From contig NC_022550.1 in the NCBI RefSeq assembly GCF_000471965.1, positions 62,001 through 126,000 of the forward strand: 64,000 nt of DNA, in the 5' to 3' direction. Source of the DNA: Blattabacterium sp. (Nauphoeta cinerea) (GTDB taxonomy: Bacteria; Bacteroidota; Bacteroidia; Flavobacteriales; Blattabacteriaceae). A model generated the notes under the pieces. That model was not told where the DNA came from, did no database searches, and worked only from the letters and a program-made list of their open reading frames with translations. Each line of letters begins with the position of its first letter. Positions within the stretch are counted from its first letter, which is position 1. The translations under genes and the position numbers were made by a program. Positions 50,833 to 59,864 of the stretch are shown here, one piece after another.

Positions 50833-51552
50833 TTATTTTTTAAATAAGTAAATAGAAACAATTCCAAAAGTTAATTTTTGTGTATAAATTGGATTAAATT
50901 TATGATATTTTAAAAGTTTATTCATTTTTTTGTTACAATAAGGAAAAGATAATATAGATTCTTTTAAATAATTGTAGGCAAAACGATTTCGTGAAATAAA
51001 ATTCCCTATTTTTTTTATAAAATAAAAATAAAAATAATAAACTTTATTTATCCAATAATTAGAAGGTTTAGAAAATTCTAAAATAACTAAAGTCCCTGAA
51101 GGTTTTAAAATTCTATATATTTCTCTTACAGAATGATGAATATATTGAAAATTTCTTATTCCGAAAGCAATAGTAACGCTCAAAAGTTTCATTTTGAAAC
51201 GGAATATTTTGTGAATAACCTTGAATGGTTTGAACTCTTTTTTCGAAAAAATTGTTTTTATTTTTTTTTTAGCTATTTCCAACATTCTATAAGATGGATC
51301 TAGTCCTGTAATATAAGCGGATTTAAATTTATTAGCTAACAAAATAGCTAAATCCCCAGTTCCAGTAGCTAAATCTAATATTTGTTTAACTTTTATTCCA
51401 TTAAATTTGTATAATAGATGAATTGCTTTTTTTCTCCATATAAAATCTATTCCAAAAGATAATATGTGATTGATTAAATCGTATTTATTAGCGATATGAT
51501 CAAACATATTTCTCAATTTTTCTTCTTTTGAAGAAGGAGAATGTTTATTCAT
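50833..51552 (-). CDS. menG: Menaquinone methyltransferase MenG/UbiE, with an altered segment
   Basis: SAM-dependent methylation of demethylmenaquinone. 239 residues. Motif I LDLATGTGDLAILLA and GLDPSYRMLEIAKKK are normal, as are VTIAFGIRNF (126-135), REIYRILKPSGTLVILEFSKP and the end. Residues about 104-125 are not like the family. In the next frame, reached with one more A at the A6 run (T at 51238-51243), the same DNA reads IQGYSQNIPFQNETF, which is the expected motif (GxSExIPFxxxTFD). The segment thus looks out of frame, restored by a further deletion just before VTIAFG. Activity may be reduced. Confidence 0.88.
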   Translation of the reverse strand: MNKHSPSSKEEKLRNMFDHIANKYDLINHILSFGIDFIWRKKAIHLLYKFNGIKVKQILDLATGTGDLAILLANKFKSAYITGLDPSYRMLEIAKKKIKTIFSKKEFKPFKVIHKIFRFKMKLLSVTIAFGIRNFQYIHHSVREIYRILKPSGTLVILEFSKPSNYWINKVYYFYFYFIKKIGNFISRNRFAYNYLKESILSFPYCNKKMNKLLKYHKFNPIYTQKLTFGIVSIYLFKK

Positions 51553-51658
51553 AATATTTAAAATTTACTTCTTAAATTAAGAAATATGAAGAAAAAATAG
51601 CTTTTTAATTCTTTTTAGTAAATTTTATTTTTTTTACTTTATCAATAAAAGAAAAGAA

Positions 51659-52765
51659 ATGATTCGATCAATCATTACAGGAACGGGGCACTATTTACCC
51701 GAAAAAATTATAAAAAAAGATCATTTCATGAAACATAAATTTTACGATAAAAGAGGGTTTAAAATTGGAAAATCTAATGAAGAAATTATTAATAAATTTC
51801 AGAAAATTACAGAAATTGAAGAAAGAAGATATATAAATAAAGGATTATTGAATTCTGATATTGCTGCAATAGCAGCAAAAAGAGCCTTGATTAATTCTAA
51901 AATTTATAAAGAAAAAATAGATTATATCATATCTGCTCATAATTATGGAGATATTCATCCTATTTCTTATCAATCTGATTTGATGCCTTCTATAGCTGCT
52001 AAAGTAAAAAATAAACTTAAAATAAAAAATAAAAAATGTAGACCATATGATATGATTTTTGGTTGTACAGGATGGATAGAAGGAATGATTCTTGCTGATC
52101 AACTTTTACAATCTAAATATGCTAAAAATATATTAATTACTAGTTCTGAAACTTTATCTAAAGTCATAGATCCACATGATAGAAATGCAATGATTTTTTC
52201 CGATGGCGCAGGAGCAGCTGTTTTATCTGCTATAGAATATTTTGAGGATGAAAAATATGGGGTCATTCATTCCGATACTCAATGTGATAATAATGATAAA
52301 TTATATTATTTAACTAATGGGCCTTCCTTAAATCCAAACTATAAAAAATCTTTGTTGAATATTAGAATGAATGGAAGAAGAATTTATGAATATGCATTAA
52401 CAGAAGTTCCAAATATGTTAAAAAATATGCTTGATCATGCGAATTTACATCTTAAGGATATAAAAAAAATTCTTATTCATCAAGCTAATGCTAAAATGGA
52501 TTATGCTATTTTGAATAGATTATTGAAATTATATAATTATAAATCTTTCAGTAAGGATTTTTTAATAAAAATTATGCCTATGACAATACAAAAATTTGGA
52601 AATTCTTCTGTAGCTACTATTCCTACTTTATTAGATTTGATTCTTAAAGGAAAAATGCCACTTCATAAAATTCAATATGGAGATACTATTCTTATGGCTT
52701 CCCTAGGTGCGGGAATGAATATTAATGGAATGATTTACCGTTTTCCCAAAAAAAATAAAATATGA
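51659..52765 (+). CDS. fabH: 3-oxoacyl-ACP synthase III (FabH-like)
   Basis: 368 residues, thiolase fold. Catalytic Cys in MIFGCTGWIEGMILAD (near 142), His in ILIHQANAKMD (near 280) and Asn in FGNSSVATIPTLL (near 320) complete the FabH triad. FSDGAGAAVLS is typical. FabH starts fatty acid chains from acetyl-CoA. The N-terminus has a longer insert than in E. coli FabH (317 residues), seen in Bacteroidota paralogues, so a related specialised KAS III is possible. ATG at 51659. Overlaps rpmE by 4 bases. Confidence 0.88.
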   Translation: MIRSIITGTGHYLPEKIIKKDHFMKHKFYDKRGFKIGKSNEEIINKFQKITEIEERRYINKGLLNSDIAAIAAKRALINSKIYKEKIDYIISAHNYGDIHPISYQSDLMPSIAAKVKNKLKIKNKKCRPYDMIFGCTGWIEGMILADQLLQSKYAKNILITSSETLSKVIDPHDRNAMIFSDGAGAAVLSAIEYFEDEKYGVIHSDTQCDNNDKLYYLTNGPSLNPNYKKSLLNIRMNGRRIYEYALTEVPNMLKNMLDHANLHLKDIKKILIHQANAKMDYAILNRLLKLYNYKSFSKDFLIKIMPMTIQKFGNSSVATIPTLLDLILKGKMPLHKIQYGDTILMASLGAGMNINGMIYRFPKKNKI

Positions 52766-53028
52766 AAAAAAGAACACATCCCAAAAATTACAGAGCTGTT
52801 GTTTTCAAAGATATTAATAATGATAAAATGATTATTTGTAAATCAACAGTTATAACAAAAGATTCTATTTATATAGATGGAAATGATTATCCATTATACA
52901 AAATGGAAATATCTAGTTATTCGCATCCATTTTTTACTGGAGAAAAAAGATTTCTAGGGAAAACAGGTCCAGCTGAGAAGTTTAAGAAAAAATATGAAAA
53001 ATATAAAAAATTACAAAATAATACATGA
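52762..53028 (+). CDS. rpmE: 50S ribosomal protein L31 type B
   Basis: 88 residues. MKKRTHPKNYRAVVFKDI and SSYSHPFFTGEKRFL are the L31 type B hallmarks. The zinc-binding Cys set of type A L31 is absent, as expected. Coupled to the neighbours by 4-base overlaps at both ends (fabH stop and the start of the GlmU-like gene), so the three genes form one unit. Confidence 0.95.
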   Translation: MKKRTHPKNYRAVVFKDINNDKMIICKSTVITKDSIYIDGNDYPLYKMEISSYSHPFFTGEKRFLGKTGPAEKFKKKYEKYKKLQNNT

Positions 53029-54217
53029 ATTTCATATTATATGATGGTGTAGAATGGAAAAAATTATTTCCTATAACACTCACTAGACCTGTATCAGAAA
53101 TTAGATTAGGATTATTCACCATGAAAGAAAGATGGGAAAAATATCTTGGAAAAAATGTAGAAAATATTATTACACAATCATTTCTTTCAAAAAAATATTC
53201 TCAAAAAGAATCTTCATATTTTAAAGATATACTGTTAATTAACTCGTCATTCCTTCCTAATGAAGAATTAATTCAAATTCTTTTTTCCTTAAAAGAAAAT
53301 GAGGGGATTTTTTTTGAAAATAAAATAATTGCTTTCAAAAAAACAAATTTCTTTTTCAAAAAAGAAGATATTCTTTCTTTTCCTTTAGAAAAATATAAAA
53401 AAATATATTATGTAAAAAAAGTTATTCATATTCAATATCCGTGGGATATATTTATAAATAATGAAATTGTATTAAAAAAAGATTTTATGTTTTTCACAAA
53501 AGGTAAAAAATCTTTTTCTTTGGAGGGAAAGAATCATATTATTTGTAAGGATAAAATTTTTTTGGAAGAAAATATAAAAGCAAATAATGTTGTATTAAAT
53601 GCTCAATTGGGACCTATATATATTGAAAAAGGAGTTAAGATTATGGAAGGATCTGTAATTATAGGACCCGTATCAATTGGAAAAAATTCTATATTAAATA
53701 TAGGATCAAAAATATATGGAGGAACAACTATTTCTACTTTTTGTAAAGTAGGTGGAGAAATTTTTAACTCTGTAATATTTTCCTATTCCAATAAAGTTCA
53801 TGATGGTTTTTTAGGAAATTCTGTTTTGGGTGAATGGTGTAATTTAGGCGCTGGAACCAATGTTTCAAACTTAAGAAATGATTATCAAAAAGTAACAGTT
53901 TGGAATTATGAAAAAAAAGATTTTTTTCCTATAAACTTGCAGTTTTTTGGAATGATAATGGGAGATCATTCCAGATCTGCAATAAATACTCAATTTAATA
54001 CAGCCACAATTGTAGGTGTGAGTGATAGTATTTTTGGATATGGATTTTCTCCTAGATATATTCCTTCCTTTTTTTTGGGAGGAATTCAAAGAAAAAAAAA
54101 ATTCCTTTTAATCAAGTTTGTGATACAGCTGAAATTATGATGAATAGAAGAAACGTTAATTTTTCTGTTTTAGACAAAAAAATTTTAGAATATTTATATT
54201 ATTTATTGGATATTTAG
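53025..54217 (+). CDS. GlmU-like sugar nucleotidyltransferase, frame broken at an A10 run
   Basis: A Bacteroidota GlmU-like protein: N-terminal part with FILYDGVEWKKLFPITLTRP and RLGLFTMKERWEKYLG, then a left-handed beta helix of hexapeptide repeats (about 175-330, GPIYIEKGVKIMEGSVIIGP, GEWCNLGAGTNVSNLRNDY). The frame ends at 54140 after a run of ten A (54092-54101). One extra A continues as IPFNQVCDTAEIMMNRRNVN, then SVLDKKILEYLYY, the expected C-terminal helix, to a TAG at 54217. Restored length is about 397 residues. Even without restoration only the last helix is lost, so activity could survive. Sugar and nucleotide are not known. Confidence 0.84.
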
Positions 54218-54262
54218 CGAATTTTTATTTATCATGTGTTATATAAAGAAAAAAGTTATTTT

Positions 54263-56551
54263 ATGCTGAAACATAATTTAGGTTATCCTCGTATAGGAAT
54301 TCAAAGAGAGTTAAAAAAAGCTTGTGAAGCTTATTGGTCAGATAAAATTGATCGTAATACTTTATTTGAAATAGGAAGAAAAATAAGAATAGAAAATTGG
54401 AAAATGCAAGAAAAAGAAGATTTAGATTTGATTCCATGTAATGATTTTAGTTTTTATGATCATGTTTTGGATATGTCCTTATTATTAGGGGTTATTTCTG
54501 AGTCTTATCTTTCTATTCCAGTAATTCATAATAACATTGACTTATATTTTTCTATGGCTAGAGGATTTCAAAAAAATGGATGGGATATTAAAGCTATGGA
54601 AATGACCAAATGGTTTAACACTAATTATCATTACATTGTTCCAGAATTCGAAAAAAATCAAAAATTCTCTATTTTTTATCATAAAATTTTTGATGAATTA
54701 AAGGAATCTAAAAATGTATTGAAATCTATAAAAAAAATTAAACCTGTATTAATTGGACCTGTATCTTATTTATTTTTAGGAAAAGAGAAAGAAAAGTCCT
54801 TTCATAAAATGGATTTGATAGAAAATCTCATTCCTACTTATGTAAAAATTATTAACAAATTAAAAGATAAAGGAGTCAACTGGATTCAGTTAGATGAACC
54901 CATTTTGGTTTTAGATATGTCTGAAAAAGAGAAAAAAGTTTTTAAATATGCTTATAGAGAAATATCTAAATTTTGTAATGGAATCAATATTTTATTAACT
55001 TCTTATTTTGATGGAATATCAGAAAATATATCTCTTTTTCAAGATGTATCTATTCAAGCTTTACATATAGATTTGGTAGAAGATTCAAATCAGTTAGAAA
55101 AAATACTTTCTTTTTTTTCAAGAGAATCAGAAATGATTCTTTCTTTAGGTCTTATTGATGGAAGAAATATATGGAGAAACAATTATGCAAATTCTATTAA
55201 AAAAATAGAAAAAGCAATAAAAATTGTAGGAGAAGATAGAATTATGATTGCTCCTAGTTGTTCGCTTTTACATGTTCCTATAGATATAGAATACGAAAAC
55301 TACATTCATATAGATATTAAAAATAGAATGGCTTTTGCCAGACAAAAAATTGGAGAATTAAATGATTTAGAAAAAATTATAAGAGGAGATCAAAATCTTT
55401 TGTTAAGGAACTCTTCTTTACTAAAAAAAACATCTTCTATTTTTCATGATCATAAAATAAAGGAAAGAGTAGCGAGAATAACAAACCAAGATATACAAAG
55501 AGATAATCCTTTTTATATTAGACAAAAAAAACAGAAAAAAAAATTTCATCTTCCTATGTTCCCTACTACTACTATAGGATCTTTTCCTCAAACAAAAGAA
55601 ATACGTAGTTTACGAAATAAATTTAGAAAAAAAGAATTGAGTCAAGAAGAATATGATAAAAAAATTCAAAATTTTATTATAGATGTCATTAAAAAACAAG
55701 AAGAAATAGATTTAGATGTACTAGTTCATGGAGAATTTGAAAGAACTGATATGGTAGAGTATTTTTCAGAAAAATTAAAAGGAATACTTTCTACTGATAA
55801 TGGATGGGTTCAAAGTTATGGAAGTCGTTGTGTAAAACCTCCTGTTATTTATGGAGATGTTGATCGTATTGGCGATATGACTGTTGAATGGATATGTTTT
55901 GCTCAATCTAAAACAAAAAAATTAATGAAAGGGATGCTAACTGGCCCAGTTACAATTTTACAATGGTCTTTTGTAAGAGATGATCAACCTATTTATTATA
56001 CTGCTTATCAAATAGCTTGGTCAATTCGAGAAGAAGTTTTATCACTAGAAAAATCTGGAATTCAAATTATTCAGATAGATGAACCTGCTATAAGAGAAGG
56101 ATTACCTTTGAAAAAGAAGAATTGGAAATATTATTTAGATTGGTCGATCAAAGCTTTTCGTCTATCTTCAAGTGGAGTAAAAGATGAAACACAGATACAT
56201 ACACATATGTGTTATAGTGAATTCAATGATATACTTGAACATATAGCAGATATGGACGCAGATGTTATTACTATAGAGACTTCTAGATCTAAAATGGAAT
56301 TGTTAGAAGCTTTTTCCGTTTTTTCTTATCCTAATGAAATAGGTCCAGGTGTATATGACATTCATTCTCCTAGAATACCCACTATAGAAGAGATGTTTGA
56401 CTTAATAGAAAAAGCTTCAAAAAAATTACCTATAAGAAATATTTGGGTGAATCCAGATTGTGGATTAAAAACTAGAAAATGGAAAGAAGTGTTTATCTCG
56501 CTTCATAATATGACAAAAGCAGCGAAAATGGCTAGAATAAAATTATCTTAA
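54263..56551 (+). CDS. metE: Cobalamin-independent methionine synthase
   Basis: Methylates homocysteine from 5-methyltetrahydrofolate, giving methionine. 762 residues from the ATG at 54263 (LKHNLGYPRIG, where homology begins); an upstream start at 54236 would add nine unconserved residues. N-terminal barrel, then the catalytic barrel with FPTTTIGSFPQT, HGEFERTDMVEYF, IQIDEPAIREGLP, the zinc ligands in HTHMCYSEF and WVNPDCGLKTR. All zinc ligands are present. A large and costly enzyme, kept intact. Confidence 0.97.
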   Translation: MLKHNLGYPRIGIQRELKKACEAYWSDKIDRNTLFEIGRKIRIENWKMQEKEDLDLIPCNDFSFYDHVLDMSLLLGVISESYLSIPVIHNNIDLYFSMARGFQKNGWDIKAMEMTKWFNTNYHYIVPEFEKNQKFSIFYHKIFDELKESKNVLKSIKKIKPVLIGPVSYLFLGKEKEKSFHKMDLIENLIPTYVKIINKLKDKGVNWIQLDEPILVLDMSEKEKKVFKYAYREISKFCNGINILLTSYFDGISENISLFQDVSIQALHIDLVEDSNQLEKILSFFSRESEMILSLGLIDGRNIWRNNYANSIKKIEKAIKIVGEDRIMIAPSCSLLHVPIDIEYENYIHIDIKNRMAFARQKIGELNDLEKIIRGDQNLLLRNSSLLKKTSSIFHDHKIKERVARITNQDIQRDNPFYIRQKKQKKKFHLPMFPTTTIGSFPQTKEIRSLRNKFRKKELSQEEYDKKIQNFIIDVIKKQEEIDLDVLVHGEFERTDMVEYFSEKLKGILSTDNGWVQSYGSRCVKPPVIYGDVDRIGDMTVEWICFAQSKTKKLMKGMLTGPVTILQWSFVRDDQPIYYTAYQIAWSIREEVLSLEKSGIQIIQIDEPAIREGLPLKKKNWKYYLDWSIKAFRLSSSGVKDETQIHTHMCYSEFNDILEHIADMDADVITIETSRSKMELLEAFSVFSYPNEIGPGVYDIHSPRIPTIEEMFDLIEKASKKLPIRNIWVNPDCGLKTRKWKEVFISLHNMTKAAKMARIKLS

Positions 56552-56597
56552 AAAAAAAGAAAAGTGTATATTTTCATATTGATCTAAAAATTTAGTA

Positions 56598-57041
56598 ATG
56601 ACTTTGCATCAAAAAGAAGAAATGATAAAAAAGGAATTTAAAATTCTTAAAAATTGGGAGGATAAATATGAATATTTGATAGATTTAGGCAAAAAATTAT
56701 CTAATCAATCACCCATGTTTAGATCTGAAGATAAGTTAATTCATGGGTGTCAATCCCAAGTTTGGTTAGAAGCTAAATTAAAGGAATCACGTGTTTTTTT
56801 TGAAGCGGATAGTGACGCTTTGTTACCTAGAGGAATGGCAGCGATTATGGTTCAAATATATTCAGGACTTTTCCCTTTTGAAATTATTTATTCCAATACT
56901 AATTTTCTTTATGAAATAGGATTTCAAACTTTTTTATCTCCTACTAGAGCTAATGGAATGTTTTTATTTTTAAAAAAAATAAAATTCTATGCTATAGCTT
57001 TTAATACAAAAGTTTCTGTTAGATTAAATGGACGAATTTAA
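56598..57041 (+). CDS. sufE: Sulfur acceptor protein SufE
   Basis: 147 residues. Takes sulfur from the SufS cysteine desulfurase for Fe-S cluster assembly; the acceptor Cys is in LIHGCQSQVWLEA (near 51). IGFQTFLSPTRANGM is the other conserved region. The rest of the Suf system is not in this window. Fe-S enzymes such as LeuC depend on it. The aldehyde dehydrogenase gene follows 11 bases later. Confidence 0.95.
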   Translation: MTLHQKEEMIKKEFKILKNWEDKYEYLIDLGKKLSNQSPMFRSEDKLIHGCQSQVWLEAKLKESRVFFEADSDALLPRGMAAIMVQIYSGLFPFEIIYSNTNFLYEIGFQTFLSPTRANGMFLFLKKIKFYAIAFNTKVSVRLNGRI

Positions 57042-57052
57042 AAAAAAATAAA

Positions 57053-58411
57053 ATGTTTCAAACCATTAATCCTGTAGATAATAATGTATTAAAAACTTAT
57101 AATTTTTTATCTAATCAAAATATTAATGTTAAACTAGCTGAAGCTCAAAATGCATATAATCAATGGAAAAATTTTCCGTTTGATGAAAAGATTAAATGTT
57201 TAATGAAGTTTTGTTATTATATGCTAGAAACCACAGATATTATAGCTTACTCTATTACTGAAGAAATGGGAAAACCCATTACTCAATCTTATGCAGAAGT
57301 AAATAAGAGCATAAATTTATGTAAATATTATTGCAAGTTAAAAGAATCTATTTTTAAAGAAAAAATTTATACTGAATATAAAATTTCTTATGTAAGGTTT
57401 GAATCTATAGGTCCTATATTAGGAATGATGCCTTGGAATTATCCTATATGGCAAACGATTAGATCTACTATTCCCAATTTAATATTAGGAAATGTCATTA
57501 TCATTAAACCATCTTTTAATACAACAGGATGTTCTATGATTTTAGAAAAAATATTTTTAAAATCCGGCTTTCCTGAAGGAACTTTTCAAGTTTTATTAAT
57601 AGATATAAATCAAGTAGAATCTGTTATAGCTCATTCTGCAATAAAAGGAATCACTTTTACAGGAAGTTCCACAGTAGGGAGTATTATAGGATCATTATCC
57701 GGAAAATATATTAAAAAATCTATTTTAGAATTAGGAGGAAATGATGCTTTTGTTGTTATGAAAGATGTAGAAAATATAAAAAAAGTAGCAAAATTAGCTA
57801 CAGAATCTAGATTAAATAATACAGGACAAACATGTATTTCTGCAAAAAGATTTATTGTAGATAAAACTATAATAGATGATTTTATAGATGCAGTTATACA
57901 AGAGATGAAAACATATCATAGAGGAGATTTATATGATAAATCAACTAAAATAGGTTATATTTCTCGTTGTGATTTATCTGAAAAATTGTATCAACAATAC
58001 AAAAATATTATTATAAATGGAGGAAAAATATGTTTAGAAATAACCAAAGATGGGAATTTTTTGACGCCTTCTTTATTAAGGATAAAAAATGAAAACTGTA
58101 TAGTAAAAAAAGAAGAAATATTTGGTCCAATAGGAATCATTTCTTCTTTTTCCAAAGAAGAAATGATTCCTGATATAGTGAATGATACTCCATATGGACT
58201 TGGAGCTTCTATTTGGACGAAAAATTTAGAAAAAGCAGAAGAAATATCAAAAAAAATAGATACGGGAATGGTTTTTATTAATGAAGTTGTAAAATCAGAT
58301 CCCCGTTTTCCTTTTGGAGGAATGAAAAGATCAGGATATGGGAGAGAATTATCAACTTTATCTATAAAAGAATTTTCTAATTATAAAACTATAATTATGA
58401 AGAAATTATAA
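57053..58411 (+). CDS. gabD: Aldehyde dehydrogenase, probably succinate-semialdehyde dehydrogenase
   Basis: 452 residues. NAD(P)-binding Rossmann motif FTGSSTVGSIIG, catalytic Glu in LELGGND, catalytic Cys in NTGQTCISAKR (Cys 261), and EEIFGPIG. MMPWNYPIWQ and PFGGMKRSGYGRE are typical. The length (about 450) and overall pattern fit succinate-semialdehyde dehydrogenases of the short bacterial type, but the substrate is inferred. The 3' half contains a perfect 18-base-pair hairpin (58132-58171). The end overlaps rpoN by 6 bases. Confidence 0.87.
   Translation: MFQTINPVDNNVLKTYNFLSNQNINVKLAEAQNAYNQWKNFPFDEKIKCLMKFCYYMLETTDIIAYSITEEMGKPITQSYAEVNKSINLCKYYCKLKESIFKEKIYTEYKISYVRFESIGPILGMMPWNYPIWQTIRSTIPNLILGNVIIIKPSFNTTGCSMILEKIFLKSGFPEGTFQVLLIDINQVESVIAHSAIKGITFTGSSTVGSIIGSLSGKYIKKSILELGGNDAFVVMKDVENIKKVAKLATESRLNNTGQTCISAKRFIVDKTIIDDFIDAVIQEMKTYHRGDLYDKSTKIGYISRCDLSEKLYQQYKNIIINGGKICLEITKDGNFLTPSLLRIKNENCIVKKEEIFGPIGIISSFSKEEMIPDIVNDTPYGLGASIWTKNLEKAEEISKKIDTGMVFINEVVKSDPRFPFGGMKRSGYGRELSTLSIKEFSNYKTIIMKKL
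58132..58171. repeat. Perfect 18-bp hairpin inside the aldehyde dehydrogenase gene
   Basis: Arms at 58132-58149 and 58154-58171 (AGGAATCATTTCTTCTTT and its exact reverse complement) with a 4-base TTCC loop; a flanking T-G pair could extend it in RNA. It codes GIISSFSKEEMIPDI, in frame and plausible for the family. No T-run follows on either strand, so it is not an ordinary intrinsic terminator. Confidence 0.8.
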
Positions 58412-59857
58412 ATTTCTTCGCATTCTGGAAACAGGAATATGCATTTGATCTCTGTATTTTGCAATAGTTCTTCTAGCTATTAAATAGCCTTTTTTTCTAA
58501 GTATTTTAGATAATTTTTCATCAGTCAGAGGTTGTTTTTTATTTTCTTTTGCTATTGATTCCCCCAAAAGTTTTTTGATTTCGATAGAGGACACTTCTTT
58601 TCCTTCTTGATTTATCATTTTTTCAGAAAAAAAACTTTTAATTAAAAAAGTACCATATGGGGTATTAACATATTTACTATTGGCTACACGAGAGACAGTA
58701 GAAATTCCTACTCCAATTTTTTGTGAAATATTTTTTAAAATCATAGGTTTTATTTTCAGGGGATCTCCAGTTAAAAAGTATTCTTTTTGATAATCCATAA
58801 TAGCATTCATTGTAAGCATCAATGTATTTTGACGTTGTTTTATAGCGTCAACAAACCATTTTGCTGAATCTATTTTTTGTTTTAAAAATGCAACGGTTTC
58901 TTCATTTTTATTTATATTTTTTTTTGATCTATAAGATTTTAACATATTGAAATATAAAGGTGATACTTTTAATTCTGGAATGTTTCTTTGATTTAGAGAA
59001 AGTTCTAATTTTTCATCTGAAATATAAATATTAAAATCCGGAATAATATGATCCAAATTTTTAGTATTATCAGAATAAATTTTTCCTGGTTTAGGATTCA
59101 ATTTCTTGATTTGATCAATTACTTTTTTTAAATTTTTTTTTGTGATTCCCAATTTTTTATACAATTTGTTATAATGTTTTTTTACAAAAGATTGAAAATG
59201 ATCTCGTATAATTTTTTGTGAAAAAAAAATTTCTTGAGTAATTTTCTTTTTTTTCAATTGAATCAGTAAACATTCTTGTAAATTTCTGGATCCTATCCCT
59301 ATGGGGTCTAATTTTTGTATATAATTTACAAGCAATTTTTCTACTTTTTCTGTAGATACAGATACTCCAAGTGTCAAAAAAATATCATCTACTATAGATG
59401 TGATTTTTCTTCTGATATAACCATCATTATCTATATTTCCTAATATAAAATCAGCGATTAATAAATCTTTTTCACTTAAACGAAATGTATGCAATTGATT
59501 TTTTAAATATTCTTGAAAAGAAATTCCAGAAATAATAGGAATATGTTTTTTTATATTACAATTTTGATTTCTAATTTGAAAATCTTCAATTTCGTCATCA
59601 CTTAAATATTCATCTATTTCAGATTTATCTATAGATGGATTTTGATCTTCTGTAAGAATATCAATATCATTTTCTAATGTATCTGAATATTCTTCTAATT
59701 CTGAAGAATTATCTTCTTCTAAAGCTGGATTTTCTTCCAATTCTTGTTGAACTCTTTGTTCAAAATCTAAAGTAGATAATTGAACCAATTTCATTAATTG
59801 TATTTGTTGTGGAGAAAGTTTATGTTGTCCTTTTTGTAATAACTGTTGTTTTAACAT
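58406..59857 (-). CDS. rpoN: RNA polymerase sigma-54 factor
   Basis: 483 residues from the ATG at 59857 (MLKQQLLQKGQHKLSPQQIQ), which opens region I exactly as in relatives and stays clear of asnS; an upstream ATG at 59911 would overlap asnS by 47 bases. Region I is Gln-rich (LSPQQIQLMKLVQLSTLDFE), an acidic linker follows, and the C-terminal RpoN box reads ARRTIAKYRDQM. Sigma-54 needs an enhancer-binding ATPase; none is in this window. Confidence 0.95.
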   Translation of the reverse strand: MLKQQLLQKGQHKLSPQQIQLMKLVQLSTLDFEQRVQQELEENPALEEDNSSELEEYSDTLENDIDILTEDQNPSIDKSEIDEYLSDDEIEDFQIRNQNCNIKKHIPIISGISFQEYLKNQLHTFRLSEKDLLIADFILGNIDNDGYIRRKITSIVDDIFLTLGVSVSTEKVEKLLVNYIQKLDPIGIGSRNLQECLLIQLKKKKITQEIFFSQKIIRDHFQSFVKKHYNKLYKKLGITKKNLKKVIDQIKKLNPKPGKIYSDNTKNLDHIIPDFNIYISDEKLELSLNQRNIPELKVSPLYFNMLKSYRSKKNINKNEETVAFLKQKIDSAKWFVDAIKQRQNTLMLTMNAIMDYQKEYFLTGDPLKIKPMILKNISQKIGVGISTVSRVANSKYVNTPYGTFLIKSFFSEKMINQEGKEVSSIEIKKLLGESIAKENKKQPLTDEKLSKILRKKGYLIARRTIAKYRDQMHIPVSRMRRNL

Positions 59858-59864
59858 CTTGTTT

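Noticed and set aside
58132-58171. Hairpin as a standard rho-independent terminator
   Set aside because: No T-run follows on either strand, and it lies inside a conserved coding region.
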